NCBI GenBank assembly: GCA_946479035.1 | Contig: CAMLDW010000015.1 | Span: 1-48,870 of the forward strand | Direction: 5' to 3' | Source of the DNA: an uncultured Chthonomonadaceae bacterium | Lineage (GTDB): Bacteria; Armatimonadota; Fimbriimonadia; Fimbriimonadales; Fimbriimonadaceae | Length of the DNA stretch: 48,870 nucleotides | Part shown: positions 8,321 through 17,050 of the stretch, piece by piece | Numbering within the stretch: the stretch's first letter is position 1 | Layout of the letters: the number at the start of each line of letters is the position of its first letter | Translations under genes and position numbers: made by a program | The notes under the pieces: generated by a model | The model's database searches: none | Told to the model about the DNA's origin: nothing | What the model saw: only the letters and a program-made list of their open reading frames with translations

Positions 8321-9339
8321 TTGCGCGGTTCGGGAAGGCGGGCGTCGAAAAAAGCCGGCATGCCCCACTCCTTCGGTATCGACGCGGGGAGCGCGTCGTC
8401 GAAAGCGACGTCTGATAACGCCATCACCGCAGCCGACCACATCCGCGGAACGCACTCCTGCGCGTAGCCGCCGCCGCCCAGCGCGACGACCGGCAGGCCG
8501 AGGGCCCGCACCTTCTTGACCGCCTCCAGCCACTCTTGCGCCGAGACCAAGAGGTGGCCGAGAGGGTCGAGGAAGTGCGCGTCGGTGCCCATCTGCAGCA
8601 CGACCGCCTGCGGCTGGAACTCACTGATCTTGCGCAGGATCCCGTTCTCGAACGCCCAGAGCCACACGTCGCCGGTCGTGAACGGCTCGAGCGGCACGTT
8701 GACGGCGGAGCCGCACGCGCCGCGCTCTTCGACGAACCCCGTGCCGGGGAAGAGCGTCCTGCCCGTCTCATGGATCGAGCAGGTCATGACGCTCGGGTCC
8801 TCGTAGAAGAGCGCCTGCACGCCGTCGCCGTGGTGCAGGTCGATGTCCACGTATGCGACGCGGTCGAACTTCTCGCGCAAAACGGAGCACGCGATCGCCG
8901 GATCATTAAAGATGCAAAAGCCGCTCGCCCGCGAGCGCAAAGCGTGGTGGAGCCCGCCCGCGATCCCGAAAGCGAGCGGCGCGCCGTCGCGGACCTCGCG
9001 CGCAGCCCGCACGGTCCCGCCCGTGTAGGCGAGCGACGCCTCAAACATCCCTTCGAACGGCGGGTTGTCCGTGCTACCGAAGCCCCACGGCGCCATCTCT
9101 TCGCGGCACATCATGGAAGCACCGGAGCTGAGCTCGATGACCGCCTCGACGTACTCCTGCGAGTGGACGCGGAGCAGGTCCTTCACGCTCGCGGGCTCCG
9201 GCGTTACGGGGCTGAAGCCGTCGACGCAAGCCTCGAGCAGCGCGAGGGTTCGCGCGAGGCGCTGGGGCTTGAGCGGGTGCTGCGGGCCGAAGTCGTAGCG
9301 GACCGAGTCAGGGTGGTAATAAAAGCGCGGGACTGGCAC
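8251..9339 (-). CDS. Histone-deacetylase-family / acetoin utilisation protein
   Basis: A protein of 362 residues of the arginase-fold zinc deacetylase family (AcuC, acetylpolyamine amidohydrolase, HDAC). Signature segments are all present: FCIFNDPAIA, YVDIDLHHGDGVQ (zinc ligands and catalytic His pair), HETGRTLFPGTG, the third zinc-ligand region TDAHFLDPLGH, and GGGGY with the active-site Tyr. The reaction removes an acyl group from a lysine- or polyamine-like substrate; the natural substrate is unknown. GTG 9339 is chosen because TAACCT lies exactly 7 nt upstream; a longer reading would run into the divergent ubiA gene. The 3' end overlaps the P460 gene by 70 bases. Confidence 0.88.
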   Translation of the reverse strand: MPVPRFYYHPDSVRYDFGPQHPLKPQRLARTLALLEACVDGFSPVTPEPASVKDLLRVHSQEYVEAVIELSSGASMMCREEMAPWGFGSTDNPPFEGMFEASLAYTGGTVRAAREVRDGAPLAFGIAGGLHHALRSRASGFCIFNDPAIACSVLREKFDRVAYVDIDLHHGDGVQALFYEDPSVMTCSIHETGRTLFPGTGFVEERGACGSAVNVPLEPFTTGDVWLWAFENGILRKISEFQPQAVVLQMGTDAHFLDPLGHLLVSAQEWLEAVKKVRALGLPVVALGGGGYAQECVPRMWSAAVMALSDVAFDDALPASIPKEWGMPAFFDARLPEPRNQGLSAANGVVKCLVATDSRPST

Positions 9340-9346
9340 CGGGAGC

Positions 9347-9352
9347 AGGTTA
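9347..9352 (-). promoter_or_regulatory. -10 box of the deacetylase gene, leaderless type
   Basis: Minus-strand TAACCT, 7 nt before GTG 9339. There is no Shine-Dalgarno sequence. It is interlocked with the divergent ubiA promoter. Confidence 0.5.
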
Positions 9353-9363
9353 CCGTCCGGCAG

Positions 9364-9369
9364 TAGACT
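9364..9369 (+). promoter_or_regulatory. -10 box of the UbiA gene, leaderless type
   Basis: TAGACT, 7 nt before GTG 9377. There is no Shine-Dalgarno sequence. Confidence 0.5.
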
Positions 9370-9376
9370 TTGCGGC

Positions 9377-10261
9377 GTGGCGACGGCTTCGCGCGGGCTC
9401 CAGGCGCTCCGCACCTACCTGGAGATGATCAAGTTCGAGCACTCGGTGTTCGCGCTGCCTTTCGCGATGGTCGGGATGGTGTGGGCGTCGCCCGCTCAGA
9501 CCGGGGGGGCATGGCCTGGCTGGGCGAAGTTCTCGCTGATCGTGCTGTGCATGGTGAGCGCGCGCAGCGCTGCGATGGCGTTCAACCGGATCGCGGACCG
9601 CGATATCGATGCGCTCAATCCGCGCACCACAATGCGCGCGATCCCCGCCGGAATGCTGAGCCTGCGCCACGCGAACCTGTTCTTCTTTGCGAGCTGCGCC
9701 GTGTTCTTCGTCGGCGCGGCGATGCTGAACCGGCTCACACTCTTCTTGAGCCCAGTCGCTCTGTTCACGATCTTGTTCTATTCGCGGATGAAGCGGTTCA
9801 CGCCGCTCTCGCACTTCGTGCTTGGCGCTTCGCTCGGTATCGCCCCCGCCGCCGCTTGGGCCGCGGTGACGGGCTCGCTCGTGTGGGCGGTGGTGCCGCT
9901 CTGCCTCGGCGTGCTCTTCTGGACCGCTGGGTTCGACGTCATCTACAGCCTACAGGACGAAGAGTTCGACCGCTCGCACGGCCTGCGGTCGCTGCCGGAG
10001 ACGGTCGGGAGGGCGCGAGCCCTCTTCTTCAGCCGAGTCTGCCACGTCTTTGCGGTCGCGATGCTGGCGCTCGCCTGTTGGCTGTTCATCGGCGGAGCGT
10101 GGGCCTGGCTCGGCGTCGCGTTTGTGGCCGCCCTGTTGGCCTACGAGCAGAGCCTGGTGCGCGCCACAGACCTTTCGCGGGTCAACCTCGCGTTCTTCAC
10201 CCTGAACGGCTTTGTGTCGATCGGGTTCTTCCTCTTTGTGCTCTTGGACGTGCTCCTGTGA
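9377..10261 (+). CDS. UbiA-family prenyltransferase (quinone biosynthesis)
   Basis: A protein of 294 residues with about eight membrane segments. Both aspartate motifs of the UbiA superfamily are present: FNRIADRDIDALNPRT (NxxxDxxxD, about residue 72) and QDEEFDRSHGLRSLPE (second Asp motif, about residue 194). These bind the Mg-diphosphate of a polyprenyl donor. Family members prenylate 4-hydroxybenzoate (UbiA) or the futalosine-route naphthoate (MqnP) on the way to ubiquinone or menaquinone; the sequence alone does not decide between them. GTG is the start. First gene of a four-gene run through 13219. Confidence 0.9.
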   Translation: MATASRGLQALRTYLEMIKFEHSVFALPFAMVGMVWASPAQTGGAWPGWAKFSLIVLCMVSARSAAMAFNRIADRDIDALNPRTTMRAIPAGMLSLRHANLFFFASCAVFFVGAAMLNRLTLFLSPVALFTILFYSRMKRFTPLSHFVLGASLGIAPAAAWAAVTGSLVWAVVPLCLGVLFWTAGFDVIYSLQDEEFDRSHGLRSLPETVGRARALFFSRVCHVFAVAMLALACWLFIGGAWAWLGVAFVAALLAYEQSLVRATDLSRVNLAFFTLNGFVSIGFFLFVLLDVLL

Positions 10262-10270
10262 GGTCGCGCC

Positions 10271-10528
10271 TTGCCAGTTGAGATGGGGCCGTTCCTGTTG
10301 TGGGCCGCGGCGCTGTGCGGCGGGATGGCGCTCGTGTGGGCGGTGCGTGCCCGCAAGCGCGGCTGGCCCGCAGTGCCGATGATGGCGGCCTTCGTCGTGT
10401 TCGGGTGCGTGATGCTGCTCTTGCGCGCGCGGGCGCCGCAATGGAGCGTCGTGGCGCTGGCGGTACTTCTGTTTCTTCTGCTCGTGCTCGACGCGTTCTT
10501 GCGGACCGTGAAGGGGGGAGCGAAATGA
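10271..10528 (+). CDS. Small membrane protein, unknown
   Basis: A protein of 85 residues from TTG 10271, with GAGG about 7 nt upstream; ATG 10283 is an alternative. Three hydrophobic stretches are visible (about residues 6-24, 36-50 and 57-77), with a basic loop RARKRGWP between the first two and a basic C-terminus. The stop overlaps the next gene as ATGA, so it is probably translationally coupled to the amine oxidase. No family is recognised. Confidence 0.65.
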   Translation: MPVEMGPFLLWAAALCGGMALVWAVRARKRGWPAVPMMAAFVVFGCVMLLLRARAPQWSVVALAVLLFLLLVLDAFLRTVKGGAK

Positions 10529-11712
10529 GGGTTGCGGTCGTGGGAGCGGGGATCGCGGGGCTGCGCACGGCGCAGCTGCTCGAGCGGCTCGGCCTCGAAG
10601 TGAAGGTGTACGAGGCGAGGCACCGCTTGGGGGGACGGCTCTTGTCGGCAGATGTCCGGGGCACGGCGATCGAGGCTGGCGGGGAGTGGATCGACGCGGA
10701 GCACCACCGGGTCCTTGCCCTGCTCGGAGAGCATGGCCTGAAGGCCGCGCCGTCCGATCCTAGGCCGCGCAAGCTGTACTTCGACGGAGGCTTCGTCGCG
10801 CCGAAGGACTTTCATGGCCTAGAGCAGGCGGTCCGTGAGACAAAGCTCACGGATGGATCGCTTGCAGACGCCTTGGACGCAGCGACCCAGGGCTCTCCGT
10901 TGGGGCGCAAGTACTTGGAGGCGGTGGCCCTTTCGGACGAGGGCACTGACTCAGACCAGGTGAGCCTAGTCGAGTGGAAGAGGTTCGCCGCGAACTACTC
11001 TGCGCGCAACGACTGCGATGCCGGCATGAGCGCATTCCGCTTTCCTGTTTCGACCAGCGAGCTGTGCGTCCGGATGGCTGGGGCACTGAAGCGCGAAGTC
11101 CAGACTGGAACGATCGTGGAGTCGGTGCAGCGCTCGAGCCGTGTCCGCCTGGGCCTCTCGTACGGTCTGTCAGGGGTGTTCGATGAGGTCGTGCTCGCTG
11201 TGCCGCCGAGCTGCCTTGGGCGGATCAAGTTCGACGGAGCGCGCTCTTGGGACGGTATTGCGATGACGCCGACGTGCAAGCTCGCGCTGCTCTTCGACCG
11301 CGCGTTCTGGGAGGACGAGGGATGGAGCGGGCATTTGATGAGCGACCTTGCGGTGCAGCAGGTCTGGCCGTGCGGCCGCGCGCTCGTTTGCTACGTGAAC
11401 GGCCGCGCTGCGGAGGCGTTGGCCGCGCAGATGGACCCGGTCGGGTTTGCGCTCGCTTCGCTCTCCCAAGCCGTGCCGCAGACGCGCGAGCATTTCGTCG
11501 AAGGAAAGCTGTTCGATTGGAGCCGCGAAGAGTTCTCTGGCGGTGGCTTCCCGTACGTCCCGCCGGACGCAAAGAGGCAGGCACCACCGCCGAGCGGCCC
11601 GGTACGCTTTGCGGGCGATTGGACGGCGGACTGGATCGGTTTTATCGAAGGGGCCTTGGAGAGCGCGGAGCGCGTAGCGAATGAGTTCAAAGATGAGCAC
11701 GGTCTTTCGTAA
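10525..11712 (+). CDS. FAD-dependent amine oxidase / phytoene desaturase-like
   Basis: A protein of 395 residues. The N-terminus is a classic dinucleotide-binding fold (VAVVGAGIAGLRTAQLLE, then VYEARHRLGGRL), followed by the flavin amine oxidase GGEWID segment. The C-terminal FAD motif (VRFAGDWTADWIGFIEGALESA) is also complete. The substrate is unknown; the family includes monoamine oxidases and desaturases. The start at ATG 10525 is set by the fold and by the ATGA overlap, with a strong purine-rich site (AAGGGGGGAG) just upstream. It lies between the small membrane protein and the amidohydrolase, overlapping both. Confidence 0.87.
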   Translation: MRVAVVGAGIAGLRTAQLLERLGLEVKVYEARHRLGGRLLSADVRGTAIEAGGEWIDAEHHRVLALLGEHGLKAAPSDPRPRKLYFDGGFVAPKDFHGLEQAVRETKLTDGSLADALDAATQGSPLGRKYLEAVALSDEGTDSDQVSLVEWKRFAANYSARNDCDAGMSAFRFPVSTSELCVRMAGALKREVQTGTIVESVQRSSRVRLGLSYGLSGVFDEVVLAVPPSCLGRIKFDGARSWDGIAMTPTCKLALLFDRAFWEDEGWSGHLMSDLAVQQVWPCGRALVCYVNGRAAEALAAQMDPVGFALASLSQAVPQTREHFVEGKLFDWSREEFSGGGFPYVPPDAKRQAPPPSGPVRFAGDWTADWIGFIEGALESAERVANEFKDEHGLS

Positions 11713-13219
11713 CGCGCGCGACCTGCACGGGGGACCGCTTGCGTTCGCCGTCGAGCGCGGCCTTTTCAGCGAGGTCGTGCCGGAGATCGACGCACCGGGC
11801 GCGCGCGACCTGCAAGGGGCGACCGTGCTGCCAGGCTTCATTGACGCGCACTGCCACGTCATGCCGACCGGGTTCGACCTCTCGAAGCTCAGCCTTGACG
11901 AGTGCCGGAAGCCGGAGGAAGTGCTGGACGCCGTGCGCGACAGGCTGCGCGAGGTCCCTGACGGCGAGTGGCTGCTCGCGGTCCATTACGACCAGACGCG
12001 CTTTTCCTCGAACGCGCACTTGCACAAGCAGCAGCTCGACGCGCTGGGCGGCGACGTCCCGATCCTGCTGCGACACACGAACGGGCACGCAAGCGTCGTG
12101 AACAGCGCGGCGCTGCGGGCGGCAAACGTGAGCGAGACGACGGAAGACCCCAAGGGCGGCACTTACGTGCGAGACGAAAATGGCCGCCTGACGGGAGTGC
12201 TGCTGGAGCGCGCGCACGAGCACGTCACCGACGCCGCTCCGAGGCCGAGCGCTGTGCAGATGAAGGAGGCCGCGCTGCGCGCCGCACGCAAGATGGTCAG
12301 GCACGGGATCACCTGCGCGAGCGACATGATGACCGGCTACAGCGACCTGGAACGCGAGCTCGAGGGGTACCTCTCGGCGAGCGAGGGCGGCTCGCCGGTG
12401 CGCCTCCGGCTCTACTTGCAGTGGTCGGAGGTCTTCGGAGCCCGCGCCGTCCCGAGCGAGAGGAGGATGGAGCTCACGCAGGCGATGGAGGCCGACGCGT
12501 GCAAGGTCGCAGGCGCGAAGATCTTCGCCGATGGGGCGATCAGCGCCGGCACGGCCGCGATCTATCGGGAGTTCTCCACGGGCGGGAACGGCAAGCTCAT
12601 CTACGAGCCAGAGAGGCTGAAGCAGATGGTGATGACCGCGCACGAGGCGGGCTGGCCCGTGTCGGTCCACTCGATCGGTGACCGCTCGACGGACCTGGTG
12701 ATGGACGCGTTCGAGCAGACGGACGAGCCGTCGCGCCACCGGCTCGAGCACGCGATGGTCTTGAGCGACGCGCAGGTCGCGCGCCTAGCGCGGATCGGCT
12801 GCCACGTGGCGATGCAGCCGGAGTTCCTGATGCGGCTGGGGCACGCCTACAAGAGGCAGCTGCCGCAAGACGTAGCAGCGGAGCTCGTGCGTGCGCGGTC
12901 CTGTCTGGCGGCGGGGGTCCGGCTCTCCTTCAACTCCGACCGGCCGATCGTAGCTGGCGACCCTTGGGACGGCATCATCACGGCGGCCGCGCGCCCCGAG
13001 GGGTTCGACCAGGCCGAGAACACGAGCGTCGAACAAGGGGTCGTGCTCTATACCAGGGGCGGAGCGGACGCCAACGGGGACCTGGGGGTCATGGGGGAGA
13101 TCAAGGAGGGGCAGCTTGCCGACTTTCAGGTCTACAGCCCAGGGATCACGGGCCCAGCCAAGCCGAGCCCGGACGAGGTCTATATGGGCGGGGAACTCAA
13201 GTACCGCAAAGGGTCCTAG
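11681..13219 (+). CDS. Amidohydrolase (YtcJ-like, amidohydrolase-3 family)
   Basis: A protein of 512 residues. The metal-dependent hydrolase features are GFIDAHCHVMPTG (HxH ligands, about residue 56), KIFADGAISAGTA, VHSIGDRSTDLVMDAF, HRLEHAMVLSD and NSDRPIVAGDPWDGI (terminal Asp). Proteins of this type are usually annotated as exoenzyme or N-substituted formamide deformylase relatives; the substrate is unknown. Two ATGs are possible, 11681 and 11693, and both fall inside the 3' end of the amine oxidase gene. Last gene of the operon; a strong terminator lies about 100 bases downstream. Confidence 0.88.
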   Translation: MSSKMSTVFRNARDLHGGPLAFAVERGLFSEVVPEIDAPGARDLQGATVLPGFIDAHCHVMPTGFDLSKLSLDECRKPEEVLDAVRDRLREVPDGEWLLAVHYDQTRFSSNAHLHKQQLDALGGDVPILLRHTNGHASVVNSAALRAANVSETTEDPKGGTYVRDENGRLTGVLLERAHEHVTDAAPRPSAVQMKEAALRAARKMVRHGITCASDMMTGYSDLERELEGYLSASEGGSPVRLRLYLQWSEVFGARAVPSERRMELTQAMEADACKVAGAKIFADGAISAGTAAIYREFSTGGNGKLIYEPERLKQMVMTAHEAGWPVSVHSIGDRSTDLVMDAFEQTDEPSRHRLEHAMVLSDAQVARLARIGCHVAMQPEFLMRLGHAYKRQLPQDVAAELVRARSCLAAGVRLSFNSDRPIVAGDPWDGIITAAARPEGFDQAENTSVEQGVVLYTRGGADANGDLGVMGEIKEGQLADFQVYSPGITGPAKPSPDEVYMGGELKYRKGS

Positions 13220-13319
13220 TGGCAGGAACAAGCCCCCGCCGTCAGTCGTTGAAATAGTTGACGCAAATCCTCCTCCCAACGAGGAAAAGAGACAAGCAAC
13301 GCTTGACTCAAACTATCCA

Positions 13320-13350
13320 ACCCCCGCCTCTTCCCAGCGGGGGTCTTTTT
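13320..13350 (+). terminator. Intrinsic terminator after the UbiA operon
   Basis: A perfect 8-bp stem (13320-13327 acccccgc with 13337-13344 gcgggggt) followed by C and five Ts. The T-run overlaps the stop codon (13349-13351) of the convergent PilZ gene. Confidence 0.88.
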
Positions 13351-14014
13351 ATGCCTTGCGGGGTCTGGTCCACTTCAGTAGCCCGGCGAGCGGCTCTTCG
13401 AACTGGATCCGGACCTTATAGCCGAGGGACCCGCCGCAAGCCTCGCTGCTCGACTCAAGAGCCCAGCCGGTCGTATCGAGCCCGCTGCCAGGAAGCACGA
13501 CGCGCAGGCGCTCGCCCGGCTTGGTCTTGCGCATCGTGACGACGCACGTCCCGGCGGCGGAGAGGTCGACGATGCTGGCGAGCTCGCCTTCGATCAAGGC
13601 GTCCTCGCCCTTCATTGTCTGGCTCCGGAACTCTGACCTGCGCTCCGTGCGCCGCACGTAGGAAGGTGCTTCGAGCACGAGCTCGTGCGCGGTGCTGTTG
13701 CGCTCGACCACCGTAGTGCGAAAGCTGAGCATGCACCCCGAGCCGCTTGCGTGAACGAGCAGCTTCTCGCCGGTGCGGATGGGTACGTACCGGTCCGCCT
13801 GCAGAGGCGAGGAGACGACGATGCGGTCGCCGCGAATCTCGCGGAAGTGGCACCTGTACGCGCCGCCGGGGCCGATCAGCCGGATCGAGCACTCAGGAGA
13901 GAGCTCGATCTGGTTCCTGTGCTCGCTGATGAGCCACATGACGCAGTAAGACACGAACAGGGAGGCGCCGAAAAGGACAAGTATGCTGACGATCAACCTG
14001 AGGGTGTCGTTCAC
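13349..14014 (-). CDS. Membrane-anchored PilZ (c-di-GMP-binding) protein
   Basis: A protein of 221 residues from GTG 14014, with GCGAGG 8 nt upstream. One membrane helix (about residues 6-28) is followed by a YcgR-like N-domain (about 35-120). The PilZ domain then has both c-di-GMP motifs: the arginine motif RRTERRSEFR at about 127 and the DLSAAG motif (D/NxSxxG) at about 157. It should bind cyclic di-GMP and pass the signal to a partner, perhaps in motility, pili or secretion. Third gene of a reverse-strand operon, 24 bases after the TPR gene. Confidence 0.85.
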   Translation of the reverse strand: MNDTLRLIVSILVLFGASLFVSYCVMWLISEHRNQIELSPECSIRLIGPGGAYRCHFREIRGDRIVVSSPLQADRYVPIRTGEKLLVHASGSGCMLSFRTTVVERNSTAHELVLEAPSYVRRTERRSEFRSQTMKGEDALIEGELASIVDLSAAGTCVVTMRKTKPGERLRVVLPGSGLDTTGWALESSSEACGGSLGYKVRIQFEEPLAGLLKWTRPRKA

Positions 14015-14038
14015 GGCGTTTGCCTCGCAGGGCCCGGT

Positions 14039-15655
14039 CTAGTTAGTCGTGGTTCCCTGGCCGTACTTGCGTTCGATGCGGAAGGCCTCGCCGATCTTCG
14101 GTACAAGCTTGCGAGCTTCACCGAGGCTGATCGCGGCCTCCATGGCTGAGTCCTCGTTCTTCGACCTGGCAAATTCCAGGACCTCGACTGAAGACTGAGC
14201 CAGCAACTTGTATGCCAGATCGCGGCCCTCGTGCGATTCCTTGTGCCTGGGCGGCACCCGCAGCCTTACCAGGAAGTCCACGAGCGCGCGCGTGCGCTTG
14301 ACCATGGACTCCGCGGAGGGGACCATGTCCGGGCCGCCCTGCATCCTGACCGCCATCGGGATGGTCTTGAGCTTCTCCGAGATCTGGTCGAACTCGAATG
14401 CGAGCACGTCCATCGCCCGCTGGTAGCGGTCCACGGGCACGGCCTGGTCGCCTTGCGCCTTTTCAAGGTCCTGTGCGCTGCCGTCCAGGTCTCCCGCAAT
14501 CGCGCGCGCGAGCGACCTGCCGAACAGAGCGCGGGCGTCGGGCTGCATCGCGAGCGCCTGGTCGTAGTACTGGAGCGCCTTCTCGACGTCGTCGTTGAGC
14601 AGCGAGGCGTCCGCCAAGGTGCGGAGGAGCTCGAACGAGGCCGCGCCGCGCGCAAGCGCCTCGTTGGCGGCGTTGAGCGCCTTGGCAGGCTCGTCGGCCT
14701 GCACCCAGGCGTCGGCCGCGAGCGCCCACATGTCAGCGGCCCTGTCGGTCATCGCCGCGCCCCGTTCGCACTCGATCGCGGCGATCTCCGGGCTGCCCCG
14801 CTGGATCAGGAGCCTCGCCATGTCTAGCCGGCACTCGGACGAGAACGGCGCGGCGTCGATCGCGTCGCGCAGCACGATCAGGGCCTCGTCAATCTTGCCG
14901 TCGGCGGCGAGCAGCTTGGCCTGCTGCATCGCCCGCTCGACTTCAGGGGCGGTGTTGGGGACCGGGTTGATGCCGGGCTGGAACCCGAGGCCCGGGTCCG
15001 CCGGAGGCGTGTAGATGCGGTGCTGGGGCTCGAGCTCGCGGAACGGCCCCTCTGCCAAGATGCGCGTCCAGGTGCGCGCGAGCGAGGCGGCGGTGCTGTC
15101 CCAGTCCGGAAGGCCGTTGACGAGCACGGTCATCGAGCGCATCGTGCCGTCGTCCATCAGGTCGGCGTACTTCTCACGGATCTGCTTGGTCTTCTCTTCG
15201 TCCACCTTGCCGTCTTCGATCACGACGAGGCGAGGCTTGCCGCGGTCCCGCTGCTGCACCATCGACCACAGCGGCTTGGTGCGCGCGCCCTGGTAGAGGT
15301 TCGCCTGAGGGACCACCTGAGCGTCGTGCGCGACGGCCTCGATGACCAGCACATAAGCGACCTTGAGCCGCGCCGCGTACTCGCGGATCGTCTTGTCGTC
15401 CGGGTTCTCGACGAAGCCGGGGAGCTTTCCGTCGTCGATGTAGGCGCGGAAGACAGGGTCGACCATCGACCACTGGATCGGAACGACGCGACCTTCGATA
15501 TCGAGCTCTTCGACGAGACGCTGCGCGACGGGGACGTTGAAGTCGTTCGCGCCCTTGCTCAGCCGCTGCACGACGAGGACCTCGGGCGTGGCTAGGGCTG
15601 TGGCGGTGGAGAAGAGGGCGGTCGCGGCGGCGATCGCCGCCCGTCCTTGCAGCAT
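14039..15655 (-). CDS. Exported TPR-repeat protein
   Basis: A protein of 538 residues. The start at ATG 15655 overlaps the stop of the previous gene as TGATG and gives a signal peptide (MLQGRAAIAAATALF, ending near ALATPE). The first 250 residues look like an alpha/beta domain (EVLVVQRLSKGANDF, RLKVAYVLVIEAVAHD) of a kind often found in TolB-like or peptidoglycan-associated proteins. TPR-like helices follow (DEALIVLRDAIDAAPF, KALQYYDQALAMQPD). Function unknown. It is cotranscribed with the zinc-ribbon/TPR protein and the PilZ protein, so a shared envelope role is plausible. Confidence 0.78.
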   Translation of the reverse strand: MLQGRAAIAAATALFSTATALATPEVLVVQRLSKGANDFNVPVAQRLVEELDIEGRVVPIQWSMVDPVFRAYIDDGKLPGFVENPDDKTIREYAARLKVAYVLVIEAVAHDAQVVPQANLYQGARTKPLWSMVQQRDRGKPRLVVIEDGKVDEEKTKQIREKYADLMDDGTMRSMTVLVNGLPDWDSTAASLARTWTRILAEGPFRELEPQHRIYTPPADPGLGFQPGINPVPNTAPEVERAMQQAKLLAADGKIDEALIVLRDAIDAAPFSSECRLDMARLLIQRGSPEIAAIECERGAAMTDRAADMWALAADAWVQADEPAKALNAANEALARGAASFELLRTLADASLLNDDVEKALQYYDQALAMQPDARALFGRSLARAIAGDLDGSAQDLEKAQGDQAVPVDRYQRAMDVLAFEFDQISEKLKTIPMAVRMQGGPDMVPSAESMVKRTRALVDFLVRLRVPPRHKESHEGRDLAYKLLAQSSVEVLEFARSKNEDSAMEAAISLGEARKLVPKIGEAFRIERKYGQGTTTN

Positions 15656-16887
15656 CAGTTGCCCCGCAGGATGTTGAGGGCAGTGCGGCAGACTTCCAGC
15701 TGGGTGCGGACCCGTTCGTCGTTCTGGTCGAGCAGCTCGAAGGCCTTGATCGCGCGCTCGTAGGCGGAGATGGCCTCCTGCTTCTTGCCCAGGCGCTCGT
15801 AGCATTGCGCGAGGCGCTGGTTGGTCGTGGAAGGCGTCGCGCCTAGCGCAAGCGCCTTCTCGTACGCGTCCGCGGATTTGGCGTAGTTGCCGATCACGTA
15901 CTGCTCGCGCGCGACGCGGATCAGCGTGTCGATGCGCTCGGACCTGTCGTCGGCGGTCTGGTTGCTCGTGCCCGTCCCTTGGCCCTTGCTGGGGTGCACG
16001 TCGACGATCGAGTTCCTGCCATCGTCGCTCCCCTTGCCGCCACGGACGACCGTCGGGTCAGGGTCGCCGACTCCGGAGCCCGGAGGCCCGCCCGTGCCGC
16101 TGCGGACGTTGGGGTTGACGGGGTGCACGTTGACGTCGTCCGGGGTAACCGTGTTCGTCCGGCCCGGGTCGACGAGGCTGCCAGGGTTGCGCGGGATCGC
16201 GCCGGGCGCGATGCGCGGCGTGTCGTTGGGGCTCAGGTAAGGCGTGACGGAACCGCTGCCCGCAAGCCCGTCGAGCGAGTCGGTCTGGTCTTGAGGCGCG
16301 GCTTGCTGGTTGGGAGTGTAGGAGCTGCCGCCGGGCACGCGCGCTATGGGCAGGAACGGTTCGGACTGGTGGTCGGCAGCGTTGGTCTTGGATGGCGTGC
16401 TACCGTTCGCGTTCTGCGCTGCGAGGATGAGCGCGCTGCCGGACGAGACGAGCAGCACCGCGGCCGCGACCGCGGCGCCGAGCGCGGTGCGTCGCCTGCC
16501 GCTCGGCTGGCCGATCTCGATCTCGCCGCTGGAGACGATCTTTTCGAGCCGCGCGACGCGGATGCGGTCGAGTTGCGAATCCGGGTCTATCTTGAGGATC
16601 TCGCGGTAACAGCTGAGCGCCTGGCCGTACTCCCCGAGCCTCTCGTGGCAGTCGCCCTTGATCGCGAGCGCCTCGACGCAGTAGGGGCCTTGCTCCAGGA
16701 TCGCTACGGCGATCATCGCGGCCTCGTCATAGCGGCCCTCGCCGAACAGCCGCTGAGCGTCCTGGACCATCTTCCGGTCCTCATCGCTCACCACGCGGGC
16801 GGGCGGCGGTGCTATTTCAGCGCCGCAAGCCCGGCAGAACCGGCTGTCCGCCATGTTCGCCACACCGCACTTTTCACACGCGATCAT
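15655..16887 (-). CDS. Zinc-ribbon, TPR, single-pass membrane protein
   Basis: A protein of 410 residues from ATG 16887; TTG 16893 is an alternative. The order is: an N-terminal zinc ribbon CEKCG ... CRACG at about residues 4-23; two cytoplasmic TPR-like repeats (about 40-110); one membrane helix (about 133-157, AAVAAAVLLVSSGSALIL); a long Pro/Gly/Thr/Asp-rich linker (about 160-300); and a C-terminal TPR pair (about 305-395). The linker implies an extended span across the periplasm. Role unknown. First gene of the operon with the TPR and PilZ genes. Confidence 0.8.
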   Translation of the reverse strand: MIACEKCGVANMADSRFCRACGAEIAPPPARVVSDEDRKMVQDAQRLFGEGRYDEAAMIAVAILEQGPYCVEALAIKGDCHERLGEYGQALSCYREILKIDPDSQLDRIRVARLEKIVSSGEIEIGQPSGRRRTALGAAVAAAVLLVSSGSALILAAQNANGSTPSKTNAADHQSEPFLPIARVPGGSSYTPNQQAAPQDQTDSLDGLAGSGSVTPYLSPNDTPRIAPGAIPRNPGSLVDPGRTNTVTPDDVNVHPVNPNVRSGTGGPPGSGVGDPDPTVVRGGKGSDDGRNSIVDVHPSKGQGTGTSNQTADDRSERIDTLIRVAREQYVIGNYAKSADAYEKALALGATPSTTNQRLAQCYERLGKKQEAISAYERAIKAFELLDQNDERVRTQLEVCRTALNILRGN

Positions 16888-17037
16888 TCCCAAATAGCCA
16901 CCCTTGCGCCTGTTTACGATTGTACCAGCCGCTACCTAGGTTGGACGTCCCACAAACCTGCGCTAGTTCGCACCCTCCGTGCCGCTAGGCCTTGACCGGT
17001 CCAAACACCTGCCCTGGCAGGCTCAAAGCAGCCTGGA

Positions 17038-17043
17038 TATACT
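17038..17043 (+). promoter_or_regulatory. -10 box of gcvT, leaderless type
   Basis: TATACT, 7 nt before GTG 17051; no ribosome site is present. This supports GTG 17051 as the start. A TTGACC at 16992-16997 is too far away (40 nt) to pair with it. Confidence 0.5.
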
Positions 17044-17050
17044 GGCCCCC

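Noticed and set aside
16992..17043. TTGACC ... TATACT as a standard -35/-10 pair before gcvT
   Set aside because: The spacing is 40 nt, far outside 16-19. Only the -10 box is kept.
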